A stretch of 64,000 bases of DNA, taken from positions 13,596 to 77,595 of the forward strand of contig JAKFFN010000113.1 of the NCBI GenBank assembly GCA_036675025.1. The letters run 5' to 3'. This document shows positions 1 to 9,206 of this stretch, piece by piece. This stretch comes from JAKFFN01 sp036675025. GTDB taxonomy: Bacteria; Sumerlaeota; Sumerlaeia; Sumerlaeales; Sumerlaeaceae. Made by a program: the position numbers and the translations under genes. Each line of letters starts with the position of its first letter. Position 1 is the first letter of the stretch. A model generated the notes under the pieces. The model searched no databases and had not been told where the DNA came from. It saw only the letters and a program-made list of their open reading frames with translations.

Positions 1-478
1 CAAATCGCACCTCGCAGAGCGGCATATCAGGGTTTTCCGCCAGGTATTGTTTAACGGCTTTCAGTGACACAGTTGCTGCTTCGCCTATTGGGTAACCATA
101 GATGCCGGTACTGATCGCCGGAAAGGCGATTGAACTGGCTCCAGCCTCGGCTGCGAGCTGAAGTGCGCAGCGATGTGCGCTGGCAAGCAACTCAGCTTCA
201 CCGCTGCCGCCGCCGTGCCATACAGGCCCGACTGCATGGATCACCCATTTTGCCGGAAGGTTGCCTGCGCCGCTAATGACTGCCGAACCAGTGGGACAGC
301 CTTGTGGGTACCGTTGCCGGGTTTCTGCATTGATTGCAGGTCCGCCTGCACGGTGGATGGCACCATCTACTCCGCCTCCTACTGCAAGGGCAGAATTCGC
401 CGCATTCACTATGGCATCCACTTCCTGTTTAGTAATATCACCCTGCACCAGCGTGATGTTAGTTCGGCCGATTTGCAT
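1..478 (-). CDS. Macrodomain protein (ADP-ribose / O-acetyl-ADP-ribose hydrolase type), 3' end outside window
   Basis: The reverse strand reads MQIGRTNITLVQGDITKQ followed by VDAIVNAANSAL and GGGVDGAIHRAGG, then TGSAVISGAGNLPAKWVIHAVGP. These are the hallmark segments of the AppR-1-p processing macrodomain: the D-I-T loop, N-A-A-N and the glycine-rich GGGVDGAI loop. Proteins of this type bind ADP-ribose, and many remove O-acetyl or mono-ADP-ribosyl groups. ISTGIYGYP, the second phosphate-binding loop, is also present. About 159 codons are visible, and the gene continues beyond base 1. The ATG is preceded by AAGGATAACT, a usable ribosome binding site. It is divergent from the VOC dioxygenase gene. 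Family assignment is secure; the precise substrate is not readable. Confidence 0.9.
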   Translation of the reverse strand, partial: MQIGRTNITLVQGDITKQEVDAIVNAANSALAVGGGVDGAIHRAGGPAINAETRQRYPQGCPTGSAVISGAGNLPAKWVIHAVGPVWHGGGSGEAELLASAHRCALQLAAEAGASSIAFPAISTGIYGYPIGEAATVSLKAVKQYLAENPDMPLCEVRF

Positions 479-548
479 AGTTATCCTTAGGCGGGATGTA
501 GTATATCACTATACAGGATTTACTACTCAATACTGTTGGGCGTGTCCC

Positions 549-1415
549 GTGTCTGAGAATATTAGCGAGCAACTGCTTGGCCCGATTGCACTTGTCGTGC
601 AGGATCTCGACAGGTGCAAGCGTTACTATGAGTTGGATATTGGACTGCAGGTAATCAGGCATAGTGGCAGTGTGGTTCAAATGGGAGTGGGCAAAAAGCC
701 ATTGCTGATTCTGGAGGAAAACCCTGCTGCCGTGCGCATTCACCGTTCTACGGGTCTTTATCACATGGCTTTCTTGTTGCCGACGCGGCGAGACCTGGCT
801 GCGCAAATCCAGCATTTCGTGAAAAACGGTATAGGCATTTCAGGTATGTCGGACCACGGTGTGAGCGAAGCTTTATATCTGTCTGATCCTGAGGGCAACG
901 GGATCGAAATCTACAGCGATAGACCCCGTGACAAATGGGTGTGGATAGACGGCGAGGTAGACATGCAGACGATGCCGCTGGATATCGACTCATTGCTGGC
1001 GGAACTGCCTGATAATCCACCAGCCTGGACCGGTCTGCCTGCAGATACTGTTCTGGGCCATGTGCACCTGCGGGTTTCAGACTTGTCCTCGACTACAGAG
1101 TTTTATACCAAGATTCTGGGCCTTGAGGTGACTACACGTTCGTACCCCGGGGCTATATTTCTTTCAAAAAACGGCTATCATCACCACCTCGGCCTTAATG
1201 TCTGGGGAAGTGCCGGAGCAGTCTCCCCACCGGATGGGACGGCCGGTCTAAAGCATTACACATACAGAGCTTCGAGTTCATCGGAACTGGAGCGTATCAG
1301 CCAACGCGCGAAAGACATGGGGGTAGCGTTAACAGAAGCTGACGGTGAAAGCATTATCTTAAACGATCCGTCTGGAAACCACGTAAGAATTAAAACCGGC
1401 GACTCGGCCGACTAA
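549..1415 (+). CDS. VOC-family ring-cleavage dioxygenase, CatE-like (catechol 2,3-dioxygenase)
   Basis: Two vicinal-oxygen-chelate repeats are visible. The first (from LLGPIALVVQDLDRCKRYY) contains YLSDPEGNGIEIYSDRP. The second (from VLGHVHLRVSDLSSTTEFY) contains YHHHLGLNVWG and LNDPSGNHVRI. Length (288 aa) and the order of motifs match the CatE/YfiE group of extradiol dioxygenases and related glyoxalase-fold enzymes. Histidines in HVHL and in HHHL of the second half are the likely metal ligands. The open frame extends upstream to 261, but homology begins just after the GTG at 549, which is my chosen start; no strong ribosome site is visible, so the start is uncertain. Its stop overlaps by four bases the stop of the convergent thioredoxin-fusion gene. 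Substrate is unknown. Confidence 0.8.
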   Translation: MSENISEQLLGPIALVVQDLDRCKRYYELDIGLQVIRHSGSVVQMGVGKKPLLILEENPAAVRIHRSTGLYHMAFLLPTRRDLAAQIQHFVKNGIGISGMSDHGVSEALYLSDPEGNGIEIYSDRPRDKWVWIDGEVDMQTMPLDIDSLLAELPDNPPAWTGLPADTVLGHVHLRVSDLSSTTEFYTKILGLEVTTRSYPGAIFLSKNGYHHHLGLNVWGSAGAVSPPDGTAGLKHYTYRASSSSELERISQRAKDMGVALTEADGESIILNDPSGNHVRIKTGDSAD

Positions 1416-3670
1416 AGACCGAAAGCGCTCAGCGCTTCACCGGTGGCAACTACCAACACTGGCGACTTCTCGGCCCCGGTAGAGGCCCACGCTATCTCCG
1501 GCATACTTCCATTCGCTTTGGCTTTTCCAATGATCTTTCCAGTCCCGGTATCTGCAACAATTACATCGCTATCGCGGACTCCTACCGCGACGTAGCCGCC
1601 ACATGGCGATACAGCCATTGAATCAACGTGGCTTTTTTCCGGTGCTATTAATGTTTCCCACAGCCTGTTTCCATCGGATGAAAAGGCCGCCATTACTTCC
1701 ATGGCAGTTTTACTACCTGCAGCCAGGATCCTGACGGGTTTACCTTTGGCTGAAGATACCCTAACCATGTTTGCGTAAAAGCCAGGGTCGATGTCTCTTT
1801 CCCTTTCACCGGTACTGTTGAAGATGTGAACGTCGCCCAGTGCGGAAGTCGACAGCACCTCTAACTGGCCGTCACCTTCAATATCGCCGATGCAACAATG
1901 CCAGTGGTTTCCAAGCTCCTCGTTTTTCCAAAGAAGCTGCCCGTCAGGAGCTACAGCATAGAGACCCGTATGGCCATTAAAGCCGATGACGACCTCATCC
2001 TTTCCGTCTCCATCCAGATCGCCTGCAGCGGCGTCATTCACCCCGATCTTCTGTGGGAAGTTCCACAATGCTTCTCCATTTATGGTATCGGCAAATACGT
2101 CTGAGCGCCAGTGTATGAAGGTTACTATTTCACGCTCGGCCGTTTTATCCAACTGTGCAAGTCTGACTGAACCCCCCAAACCTTCAATTGTAAATTCGCG
2201 GACGATATTACCATTAATATCGATGTCAGCGCATTTCCCTCGGTGGCCGGAGGCTACTATCACCTTCCGCTCTTCATCATAAGCCAGACCGTTCCACCGT
2301 CCGTTAAGACGCCACAGGGTTTTCATTAGAGGGTGAGCGTCGGATGTTTCAGTAGTTTGTTCCGCTGCCGCCGATGACTGTGGTTTTTCCTTAGGCTGTG
2401 CGACAAGTTTTTCGTCGCTAAGAAGAGTCTCTATCTGGCTCGTCAAAGTATCCTTAAACCTGGGACCTACTCCTTCATGGAAAGCCTGGATTGTTCCGTC
2501 TTTACCAATGACTAAAGTAGTAGGGATTGCACGTATACCATACGTTTTTCCAACACCGCCATCTTTATCCAGGGCTACCTTCAGCGCAAGCTTTTCCTTA
2601 ATCAGGAACTTCTCGATCTCTTCTTCGCCTTCGCGCAAATTGACCGCGTAAAATTCGACCGGTTGATCATGAAATTGCTTAGCAATCTGCTCGACAAGCG
2701 GCATGCCGCGGCGACATGGCCCGCACCATGTGGCCCAGAAATCGAAAACAATAACTTTCCCGGCGAGTGTGGCATTATCAATATTGCCACCGTCGAGAAG
2801 GGGCATGTTAAATTGCGGAGCCGGTCGTCCGAGGTGCGACGCTATGTGTATGGATGGAGTTGCCTTCTTTCCTGATGTGCCGTGTGCTGCGGTTGCGGAG
2901 TTCCTGGCCTGCAGAGTCCAATCAAATGTGGAATCAGGTATATCCACGTCAAATTGCCAGTCACGAAACTCTACCGAAAGTGTAGTGGTGACATCGGTCA
3001 CAGCCGGCTTGCCATGCTTCTTAATTTCATCTGCCGGCAATATCTCGGCTTTAACCATCAGCGGCGGATGAGTATCAGTAAACCACGCATCCCAGTGAAA
3101 CTGTTTCTGTTCAAAATGCAACCGATGGCAGGATTGATCATTCCACTGCTCCGTGCCTCCGTAGGTTCCAGTTGTTACGCCGTCCATGAGGTTGTCATAG
3201 GGCATGCTGCCAAACAGGCCCGGAGAGCAAAGAATCATGCTGCTGTCGATGACTGTTCGAACCTCGAAATTAAGAGCGATTTCCTGAATCGTAGCAGGCG
3301 CCGGAGTAGTCGTAACTTCGTCCAGTGATGATTCAGACAAAGTAAGAATCTTTCCATCGCTCACAATAGTGGATCCCCTAAGGCCCTCTTTATGGATTAT
3401 TGCCAATTTATTAGGGCGCTCAACGGCGATATCAAATCGGCTGTCCAATTGGTGCTTCTGTCCACCAGACGCCATTAGTATGGATGATACGGCTTTTACT
3501 GAAATCGACCTGGCCGATTTGAGACCTTCGGAATATTGCCGAACAATTTCAGAGGCCCGTGGCTCAATGGATGGTGAACTGTCTGCAGTTACCTGAGTAG
3601 CCGCGAAAACTGGAATGCTGACTGAAAACGCGGTTAATGTTGCACACCTGAGGCCGCGGCGTAGAGTCAT
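1412..3670 (-). CDS. Secreted DUF2092 / TlpA-like thioredoxin / FG-GAP propeller fusion protein
   Basis: This 752-residue exported protein has a signal peptide (residues 1 to about 29). Residues about 30-255 resemble the LolA-like DUF2092 fold (VERPNKLAIIHKEG, IVSDGKILTL). Residues about 275-415 form a TlpA/AhpC-type thioredoxin domain with FWATWCGPC (cysteines 316 and 319) and the cis-proline segment AIPTTLVIGKDG. The rest (about 450-750) has WD/FG-GAP-like repeats such as AAGDLDGDGKDEVVIGFNG and IGDIEGDGQLEV. Thioredoxin domains of this kind act in the cell envelope on disulfides. Coupling one to a lipoprotein-carrier-like fold and a propeller is unusual, and I infer an envelope redox or sensing role. 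AGGAGG sits six bases before the ATG. Confidence 0.8.
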   Translation of the reverse strand: MTLRRGLRCATLTAFSVSIPVFAATQVTADSSPSIEPRASEIVRQYSEGLKSARSISVKAVSSILMASGGQKHQLDSRFDIAVERPNKLAIIHKEGLRGSTIVSDGKILTLSESSLDEVTTTPAPATIQEIALNFEVRTVIDSSMILCSPGLFGSMPYDNLMDGVTTGTYGGTEQWNDQSCHRLHFEQKQFHWDAWFTDTHPPLMVKAEILPADEIKKHGKPAVTDVTTTLSVEFRDWQFDVDIPDSTFDWTLQARNSATAAHGTSGKKATPSIHIASHLGRPAPQFNMPLLDGGNIDNATLAGKVIVFDFWATWCGPCRRGMPLVEQIAKQFHDQPVEFYAVNLREGEEEIEKFLIKEKLALKVALDKDGGVGKTYGIRAIPTTLVIGKDGTIQAFHEGVGPRFKDTLTSQIETLLSDEKLVAQPKEKPQSSAAAEQTTETSDAHPLMKTLWRLNGRWNGLAYDEERKVIVASGHRGKCADIDINGNIVREFTIEGLGGSVRLAQLDKTAEREIVTFIHWRSDVFADTINGEALWNFPQKIGVNDAAAGDLDGDGKDEVVIGFNGHTGLYAVAPDGQLLWKNEELGNHWHCCIGDIEGDGQLEVLSTSALGDVHIFNSTGERERDIDPGFYANMVRVSSAKGKPVRILAAGSKTAMEVMAAFSSDGNRLWETLIAPEKSHVDSMAVSPCGGYVAVGVRDSDVIVADTGTGKIIGKAKANGSMPEIAWASTGAEKSPVLVVATGEALSAFGL

Positions 3671-3769
3671 GGTGATCCTCCTAGAGAGTACGCTTTGCTT
3701 GCAGTAGACACCAGTGCCGCGCCAAGGTTCTGCGGTTTGTTAACCAGTATTTGTATCTTACAAAGATTC

Positions 3770-4999
3770 TTACAAGCAACTGGTTCCGCAGAAAGATGGT
3801 GCGACAGTAACTCTTCGGCGCTCGCTGAGAGTTTTCCAGGCCAGCAGGCCAAGTCCGGTGCCCATGCACAGAATCATCGCCAGGGCCATAGGCATTGAAG
3901 TTCCGTTGGCAAGCGTACTAACAGCGCCTGAAGCCAGGGCAGCGATGAGCATTTGCAGGCTACCAATGAGAGCTGAAGCTGTGCCGGCGAATTTCTTGAA
4001 TGGCGCCAGGGCTAGCGCGGTTGTGTTTGGTACCAACGGACCTAGGCTGGCCATAAACAGGAAGATGAGGCCGGAAAAGGCAACGATGCTTGTGCTATGG
4101 GCTATGCTGGCAAGAAGTAGCCCCAGGCCTGCAACTGCAGCGATACTGCCGGCAATCAGGATGAGGCGCTGCGGCGACACATACTTAAGCACCACCCGGT
4201 TCAACTGGGCCGCGCCGATGAATCCCATGGCATTTAATCCAAAGAGCCATGCAAACTGGCTGTCGCTAAGCCCCAGAATCTTCATAAACAGAAGTGGTGC
4301 GCCGCTAATGTAGGCGAAAAGTCCTGCCATGCTGAGTCCGCCCGCCAGGGAATACACAAGGAAATCACGGTTCCGGAAAACCAGGCGATAATCGCGCATG
4401 ATGGCGGCCGCGTTTAGCTCTACAGTCTCATCAGGTTCCCTACTTTCTGGCATTAGGAAATATACCCCAACCAAGAGACTGCCGCTGAACAAAGTCAGGA
4501 ATCCAAAAATCCAGCGCCATCCAAGTGTTGACGAGAAAAAGCTGCCGACAGTAGGTGCTAGAATCGGTGCGACGCCCATGATCAGCATAATGGTAGAGAG
4601 GACCTTAGCCATTTCATCAGGATGATACACATCCCGTACAATGGCCCGACTGGCCACCATGCCCACACAGGCTCCCAATGCCAGCACACCCCGCAGCCAA
4701 ACGAGCCAATACAGCCCCGGTGCAAGAGCGCAGCCGAGAGCGGCCAGTGCAAAAATGCTCAGACCGATTAACATCGGGGTCCGGCGGCCGAAACGGTCGA
4801 TTAGCGGACCAACCAGGATCTGTCCTATGCAGATGCCGGCGAAATAGCTCGTAAGGGAAAGCCCGACATGGGCTACGTCAGTATTAAAGTCAATTGCGAT
4901 AGCGTTAAAGCCGGGAAGGTACATATCGATGGCAAACGGACCCAGTGCACCCAGGGCCCCAAGCATTCCAAGCAGCTGAACATGTTGTTTTCGCGTCAT
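3770..4999 (-). CDS. Bcr/CflA-family multidrug efflux MFS transporter
   Basis: A 409-residue protein of about 12 hydrophobic segments. The N-terminus LGALGPFAIDMYLPGFNAIA is characteristic of the Bcr/CflA drug:proton antiporters. The MFS motif A follows as GPLIDRFGRRTPMLIG, and the region around RAIVRDVY and GVAPILAPTVG matches the fourth and fifth helices of the family. Members export bicyclomycin, sulfonamides, chloramphenicol or small peptides across the inner membrane. The gene stands alone between the thioredoxin fusion, same strand about 100 bases downstream, and the divergent uronate operon. No regulator gene is adjacent. Substrate cannot be read from sequence. Confidence 0.9.
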   Translation of the reverse strand: MTRKQHVQLLGMLGALGALGPFAIDMYLPGFNAIAIDFNTDVAHVGLSLTSYFAGICIGQILVGPLIDRFGRRTPMLIGLSIFALAALGCALAPGLYWLVWLRGVLALGACVGMVASRAIVRDVYHPDEMAKVLSTIMLIMGVAPILAPTVGSFFSSTLGWRWIFGFLTLFSGSLLVGVYFLMPESREPDETVELNAAAIMRDYRLVFRNRDFLVYSLAGGLSMAGLFAYISGAPLLFMKILGLSDSQFAWLFGLNAMGFIGAAQLNRVVLKYVSPQRLILIAGSIAAVAGLGLLLASIAHSTSIVAFSGLIFLFMASLGPLVPNTTALALAPFKKFAGTASALIGSLQMLIAALASGAVSTLANGTSMPMALAMILCMGTGLGLLAWKTLSERRRVTVAPSFCGTSCL

Positions 5000-5134
5000 A
5001 TCAAAAAGAGACAGTAAGGTTCTTAACTAATTCAGGGGTTTCCCCGGCTCTATGCTACATAAAACTTTGCCTTGCCCAATCCTCACTGCTTGTAGTTTCA
5101 ATCCTGCGTTTGTATTTCAATTAAGGATAATGCC

Positions 5135-5947
5135 ATGAGCAACTTAGGTCTCGATATCGCACCACGTACCTTTCGCGGTACACACAAGCACGAAGGGTAC
5201 CAGGAGTTCTTCTCTCCAGAGACGAAAGAAATGCGGTATTTGAGCTACGGGCGCCTTGTGTTATCTCAGTCTGTGCCTTCTCATAAGCTCGCAACGGGCG
5301 AGAGGGAGGTAATACTTTTCGCAGTGAAGGCTCCGGTTAAAGTAAAGATTGCGGCTGAAGAGTTTGAACTGGGCGAATTTGACATGCTTTATGTTCCGCG
5401 GAACACAGAGGCTGATATTTCCGGACCAGCAGGTGCGGACGTGGTTGTAGCCGGAAGCATAAGTGAAAAAGATTCGAAGCCCCAGGTCATCCGATATGCC
5501 GACGTGAAAGATAATCCGGACTATTACTTCGACGTAGGTTCGGAGGAGCTTGGAACCAGGCGACGTATCTTTAATATGGTAGGCCATAACGTAGACGCGT
5601 CCCGACTGCTTGCCGGCTTTACCATTGGTGAAAAAAGCGCCTGGACCAGCTGGCCTCCCCATGAACATCACACCAGCAAGGAAGAGTTCTATCTCTTCTT
5701 CAATATGCCGAAGCCGGCATTTAGCGTACAGTTTGTCTATTCCAACGTAGACGATATGGAATATGCCGAGGTGGTGCAGGAAGGGGATTGTGTCACAATT
5801 CCCGGTGGCTACCATCCTACCGCAGCAGCGCCTGGCTACAGCAGCGTTTTCCTCTGGGTAATGGCTGCCTATGACCCTGAGAAGGATCGCGACTTTAAGC
5901 ATGGTATAAACATTCAGCCGGATTACCAGGCTGTGAAATTCGTTTAA
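5135..5947 (+). CDS. KduI/IolB-family deoxyuronate isomerase
   Basis: The 270-residue sequence is a double cupin of the KduI/IolB family. Metal ligands are visible in SWPPHEHHTSKEEFYLF (H176, H178, E183/E184) and GGYHPTAA (H227). Spacing and the phrase WTSWPPHEHH look closer to 5-deoxyglucuronate isomerase (IolB). However, the operon partner is KduD, so 5-dehydro-4-deoxyuronate isomerisation (the KduI reaction) is the likelier role here. That reaction converts the product of uronate lyases to 3-deoxy-D-glycero-2,5-hexodiulosonate, the KduD substrate. The start has AAGGAT upstream. Its stop TAA overlaps a downstream ATG (TAATG), which suggests translational coupling. Family is firm; KduI versus IolB activity is inferred from context. 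Confidence 0.85.
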   Translation: MSNLGLDIAPRTFRGTHKHEGYQEFFSPETKEMRYLSYGRLVLSQSVPSHKLATGEREVILFAVKAPVKVKIAAEEFELGEFDMLYVPRNTEADISGPAGADVVVAGSISEKDSKPQVIRYADVKDNPDYYFDVGSEELGTRRRIFNMVGHNVDASRLLAGFTIGEKSAWTSWPPHEHHTSKEEFYLFFNMPKPAFSVQFVYSNVDDMEYAEVVQEGDCVTIPGGYHPTAAAPGYSSVFLWVMAAYDPEKDRDFKHGINIQPDYQAVKFV

Positions 5948-6006
5948 TGCCAGTTCCCGGGGCCTGCTGGATAATCAAAAAATCCCTGTCACTGGTTGGC
6001 CGCATC

Positions 6007-8001
6007 ATGTTCAAGCCAGCTTTAGTAGTTGTGCTTGCCGTTTCGACCGGCCTTGGCAGTGCCGAGCCTTATCCGTTAACTAAAGATTACTGTAACCTTT
6101 TCGTGACCTATGCGCTGCATGCGAAATCGCTTTGGCATGACGGTGCAGAAGGCGGCTACTGGGGCGATGGCTTCGATCATAAAAACCAGAACGGAGCCGT
6201 CCGCGGCAACTGCAATACGCTGCTGACTTACGCGATGCTGGTCCGCGGATTGGATAGTGGGTGGCTGCAACCTGCCGATGTAAAGGCACTGGAGCGGGCG
6301 GGACTCGACCGGCATGAAATGATTAAGTACATCCGGCAGAACCTGGCTTACCTTGTTGCCCATCACAAGTCCGCCGCAGCACCGGCGGCTCCTGCGTGGG
6401 GGTATAGCTGGCAATCCTCGCTCTGGATGCAGTCGCTCGGTCCTGCCGTCTTGCTAAGCTGGAATGAGATCGGAAATGATCTAAAAGACGGAGTGGCAAG
6501 GGTGGCCGCTGCCGAAGCTGACTGGGTGGCTTCCCGACCACCAAAAGATCACGCGCCGGGCGATACAGGTGCCGAAGAAAACGCATGGAATACCGCTGCC
6601 CCGGCAGTAGCCCTGGCGCTCAAGCCAGATGCCACAAGTTCTACCCTGTGGTGGAAAACGCTGAGATCGTATTCCGTTAATACCTTTAGCCATCCGGCAG
6701 ACAAACGCTCGTCGCAGACCGTCGGGCAGGATAAAGTCTCAGAGCTTGTTTCTACCACCAATGTAAGCGCAGACTGGTCACTGATAAACCATGGCTTCTT
6801 TCACCCGGATTATGTTCAGGTATCAGGCCAGCACCTTGGAGAAGCCTGGATCATTTTAACCCTGGGCGACGCTGTGAACGGAACGAACCTCGCCGAGCAG
6901 TATGTGCCCTACAGCCTTCACAACGTCCGTGAAACATGGGAAAATGTCATGCGGCCGCTTCTCCTGCCGACCGGCGAGTTCGCGTATCCCGCAGGTAACG
7001 ACTGGACATACCATTGTTCCACGAACCAGGGCTATTTCGCTTTCATTGCCACAGCACTGGATAGCTACGATGCGGCCGAAGCGGAGGCTCGGGCCCTGGA
7101 ACACGTGAAGGCGCGCCGCGAAGCCGGACCAGTGGGCAGGCTATTGGGCGACAGCAACCTGGAATGGTGGTGGGAACCGCTTGTGTGCAAAAGAATGGCC
7201 ACTGCGCTATTGCACCACATCCTAAGGCCGGGAATTATCAGGCGGCCCGATGTGGATGCGACCATCGACCGGCTGACCACCACAGTCCAACTGAGTGATG
7301 CCAATATCTGGTGGCACCGGACGCCTCATTATTTCTTTTCCGTCAGTTCCAAAAAGCCGAAACTCGCTTATTTTGCTCCCCTTGGCGGATACGGAGATAC
7401 TGCTCCTTATACCACACTGCCGGGTAAGGGATCTCTGCTGCCAAAAGACCCATGGGATTTTCAACCTCAGGATATGAAAGGTGAAAAGCAGGTAGCCGGC
7501 GGTACTTTCTGGCGCGATGGCAAGGCAATAGGCGCTGTGCTATGCATGCAGTTTTCCACGGTGATCCTTAGCCGCGACGGATTCCGCGCATTGCCGGTGG
7601 AGAATGATAGCCTGACTGATCCCGGTAGAACCGTTACTACGGTGGCGGGATCGCGGTTCTTTCCAGCCCTGAAGAAAAAGAAAGGCATGTGGCTTCCCGG
7701 GCCCTGGCTTTGCGTAGACAATGCCTTTGGATTCATCTCACCCAGTGGATTCCGCTGGGATCCGGCAGGCGGATGGAACCAGAAAAGCGTAGCTGTCGAT
7801 AAAGTTGGACCCCGGGCAGATGCTGGTGCGTGGCAGATGCTAACTGCTGATGAAGAAGCCACCAGGGCTACAGCGGCGGTCTTTGCGGAAGATGTTACTT
7901 CGACTGGGGTTGTGGCCATTATTAAAGATGGTCCCCAGGGAAAGCGCTACAGGGCGCGGCTGACCGACAATGGAGTTGAGTATGATGTACTCGCAGAATA
8001 A
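6007..8001 (+). CDS. Secreted (alpha/alpha)-toroid-like protein, candidate polysaccharide lyase
   Basis: I do not recognise a described family for this roughly 664-residue exported protein. The reading frame opens at 5947, overlapping the isomerase stop, but the ATG at 6007 gives a clean signal peptide (MFKPALVVVLAVSTGLGSA), so I place the start there. The N-terminal 400 residues are helix-rich with aromatic patches (WHDGAEGGYW, WGYSWQSSLWMQSLG), as in (alpha/alpha) toroids. ENAWNTAAPAVALAL (N192) and DWSLINHGFFHPDYV (N261, H262, Y269) resemble the Asn/His/Tyr segments of glycosaminoglycan lyases with this fold. The C-terminal 270 residues look beta-rich. It lies between a KduI/IolB-family isomerase and KduD, which process unsaturated uronates, so I infer a uronic-acid lyase. 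Catalysis is untested. Confidence 0.6.
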   Translation: MFKPALVVVLAVSTGLGSAEPYPLTKDYCNLFVTYALHAKSLWHDGAEGGYWGDGFDHKNQNGAVRGNCNTLLTYAMLVRGLDSGWLQPADVKALERAGLDRHEMIKYIRQNLAYLVAHHKSAAAPAAPAWGYSWQSSLWMQSLGPAVLLSWNEIGNDLKDGVARVAAAEADWVASRPPKDHAPGDTGAEENAWNTAAPAVALALKPDATSSTLWWKTLRSYSVNTFSHPADKRSSQTVGQDKVSELVSTTNVSADWSLINHGFFHPDYVQVSGQHLGEAWIILTLGDAVNGTNLAEQYVPYSLHNVRETWENVMRPLLLPTGEFAYPAGNDWTYHCSTNQGYFAFIATALDSYDAAEAEARALEHVKARREAGPVGRLLGDSNLEWWWEPLVCKRMATALLHHILRPGIIRRPDVDATIDRLTTTVQLSDANIWWHRTPHYFFSVSSKKPKLAYFAPLGGYGDTAPYTTLPGKGSLLPKDPWDFQPQDMKGEKQVAGGTFWRDGKAIGAVLCMQFSTVILSRDGFRALPVENDSLTDPGRTVTTVAGSRFFPALKKKKGMWLPGPWLCVDNAFGFISPSGFRWDPAGGWNQKSVAVDKVGPRADAGAWQMLTADEEATRATAAVFAEDVTSTGVVAIIKDGPQGKRYRARLTDNGVEYDVLAE

Positions 8002-8014
8002 GGATAACGGATAG

Positions 8015-8773
8015 ATGGAAATGTTTCGCCTTGATGGCAAGATAGCGCTGATTACCGGCGGCACGGCAGGGATAGGACAGGCCATTTGCGAGGGCATGGC
8101 CGCCGCAGGGGCAGATGTAGTTGCTGTTGGTTCAAGTGGAAGATTTGACGAAACGAAGGCCTCCGTTGAGATTCATGGGCGAAAGTTTTATGGGATAACC
8201 GCTGATCTGTCTGACATGGTACAGGTGCAGCAGCTTGTATCGGAAACAGTCAAAGTCCTGGGCCGTATTGACATCCTGGTCAACAACGCCGGCATCATCC
8301 GCCGAACGGCCTGCACTGACTTTTCCGAAGAAGACTGGGATTACGTAATGAACGTAAATCTCAAAGCTGCCTTCTTCCTGGCGCAGGCTGCGGCCAAAGC
8401 TTTCCTGGAGCAGGGCAGCGGCGGGAAGATCATTAACATCGCTTCCTTGCTATCGTTCCAGGGCGGCATCCTGGTACCGTCCTACACTGCAAGTAAATCA
8501 GCATTGGCCGGCATAACAAAAACACTGGCCAACGAGTGGGCATCAAAAAATATAAACGTAAACGCGATTGCTCCCGGCTATATTGCCACGGCCAATACCC
8601 AGGCGCTTCGTGATGACCCTGTGCGCAATAAAGCCATCCTGGATCGAATACCGGCCAATCGGTGGGGCGACGCCAGGGATATCGCCGGCATGGCCGTTTT
8701 CCTTGCTTCCCCGGCTGCAGCGTACTGCCATGGTGGAATTTACCCGGTAGACGGCGGCTGGCTCGGCAGGTGA
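8015..8773 (+). CDS. kduD: 2-dehydro-3-deoxy-D-gluconate 5-dehydrogenase / 2-deoxy-D-gluconate 3-dehydrogenase
   Basis: A 252-residue classical short-chain dehydrogenase. The cofactor loop is TGGTAGIG (residues 14-21), followed by NNAG (90-93), the catalytic serine in NIASLLSFQGG (S144), and Tyr157/Lys161 in SYTASKSAL. The sequence start MFRLDGKIALITG, the INVNAIAPGYIATANT segment and the end VDGGWLGR are typical of KduD. The enzyme reduces the diketo-hexonate from KduI to 2-keto-3-deoxygluconate with NADH. It is the third gene of a cassette, 13 bases after the putative lyase, which supports a pathway from uronate polymer to KDG. KDG kinase and aldolase are not in this window. An AAGGATAACGG element precedes the ATG. 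Confidence 0.93.
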   Translation: MEMFRLDGKIALITGGTAGIGQAICEGMAAAGADVVAVGSSGRFDETKASVEIHGRKFYGITADLSDMVQVQQLVSETVKVLGRIDILVNNAGIIRRTACTDFSEEDWDYVMNVNLKAAFFLAQAAAKAFLEQGSGGKIINIASLLSFQGGILVPSYTASKSALAGITKTLANEWASKNINVNAIAPGYIATANTQALRDDPVRNKAILDRIPANRWGDARDIAGMAVFLASPAAAYCHGGIYPVDGGWLGR

Positions 8774-8916
8774 TGAGCACTGAGACATAAAAGATAACCT
8801 TTATGTTATGTGGAGTGGTAGACAGGGTGAAATCTGTATAAACCACGGCAGATGCATAAATAAAAGTCGTGGAACGGGTTAAAGGTCCGAGGTTCAGCCA
8901 GTCCGGAGGATATACC

Positions 8917-9114
8917 ATGCCAGTACCAAGACGGCGCCACTGCCCCGCACGGCGGGATCGCAGGCGCGCCAACCACAAGATGACAGCCATTCAGGGCTAC
9001 AAAGAGTGCGCAAACTGCGAGAAGCCGCGTTTGCCGCATCGTGTATGTCCGAACTGCGGCGAGTTCAAAGGCCGCTTTTACGGCAAGGCCAAAGACGCAA
9101 ATCAGACCGCTTAA
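8917..9114 (+). CDS. rpmF: Ribosomal protein bL32
   Basis: The 65-residue protein starts MPVPRRRHCPARRDRRRANH and has a C-x2-C / C-x2-C zinc knuckle (CANC ... CPNC), the zinc-type bL32. The frame is open upstream from 8869, but bL32 begins at the ATG at 8917, which has GGAGGA seven bases before it. rpmF followed by plsX is a widely conserved arrangement linking ribosome and phospholipid synthesis. Here a strong hairpin lies between them at 9165, so read-through may be limited. Confidence 0.97.
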   Translation: MPVPRRRHCPARRDRRRANHKMTAIQGYKECANCEKPRLPHRVCPNCGEFKGRFYGKAKDANQTA

Positions 9115-9164
9115 GTTTTGATTTGCCGCTCACGCGGCAGCCTTCATGAAGGTGTCAAGTTTGT

Positions 9165-9206
9165 CGCCCGGTTTCCCGGTTCATCCGGAAGAAACCGGGC
9201 GATTTT
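9165..9206 (+). terminator. Rho-independent terminator-like hairpin after rpmF
   Basis: Bases 9165-9175 pair perfectly with 9191-9201 (11 bp, GC-rich). An inner CCGG/CCGG pairing sits around a five-base loop, and ATTTTACTT follows directly. It lies about 50 bases downstream of rpmF and 110 bases before plsX, so it could end or attenuate the rpmF transcript. Confidence 0.65.
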
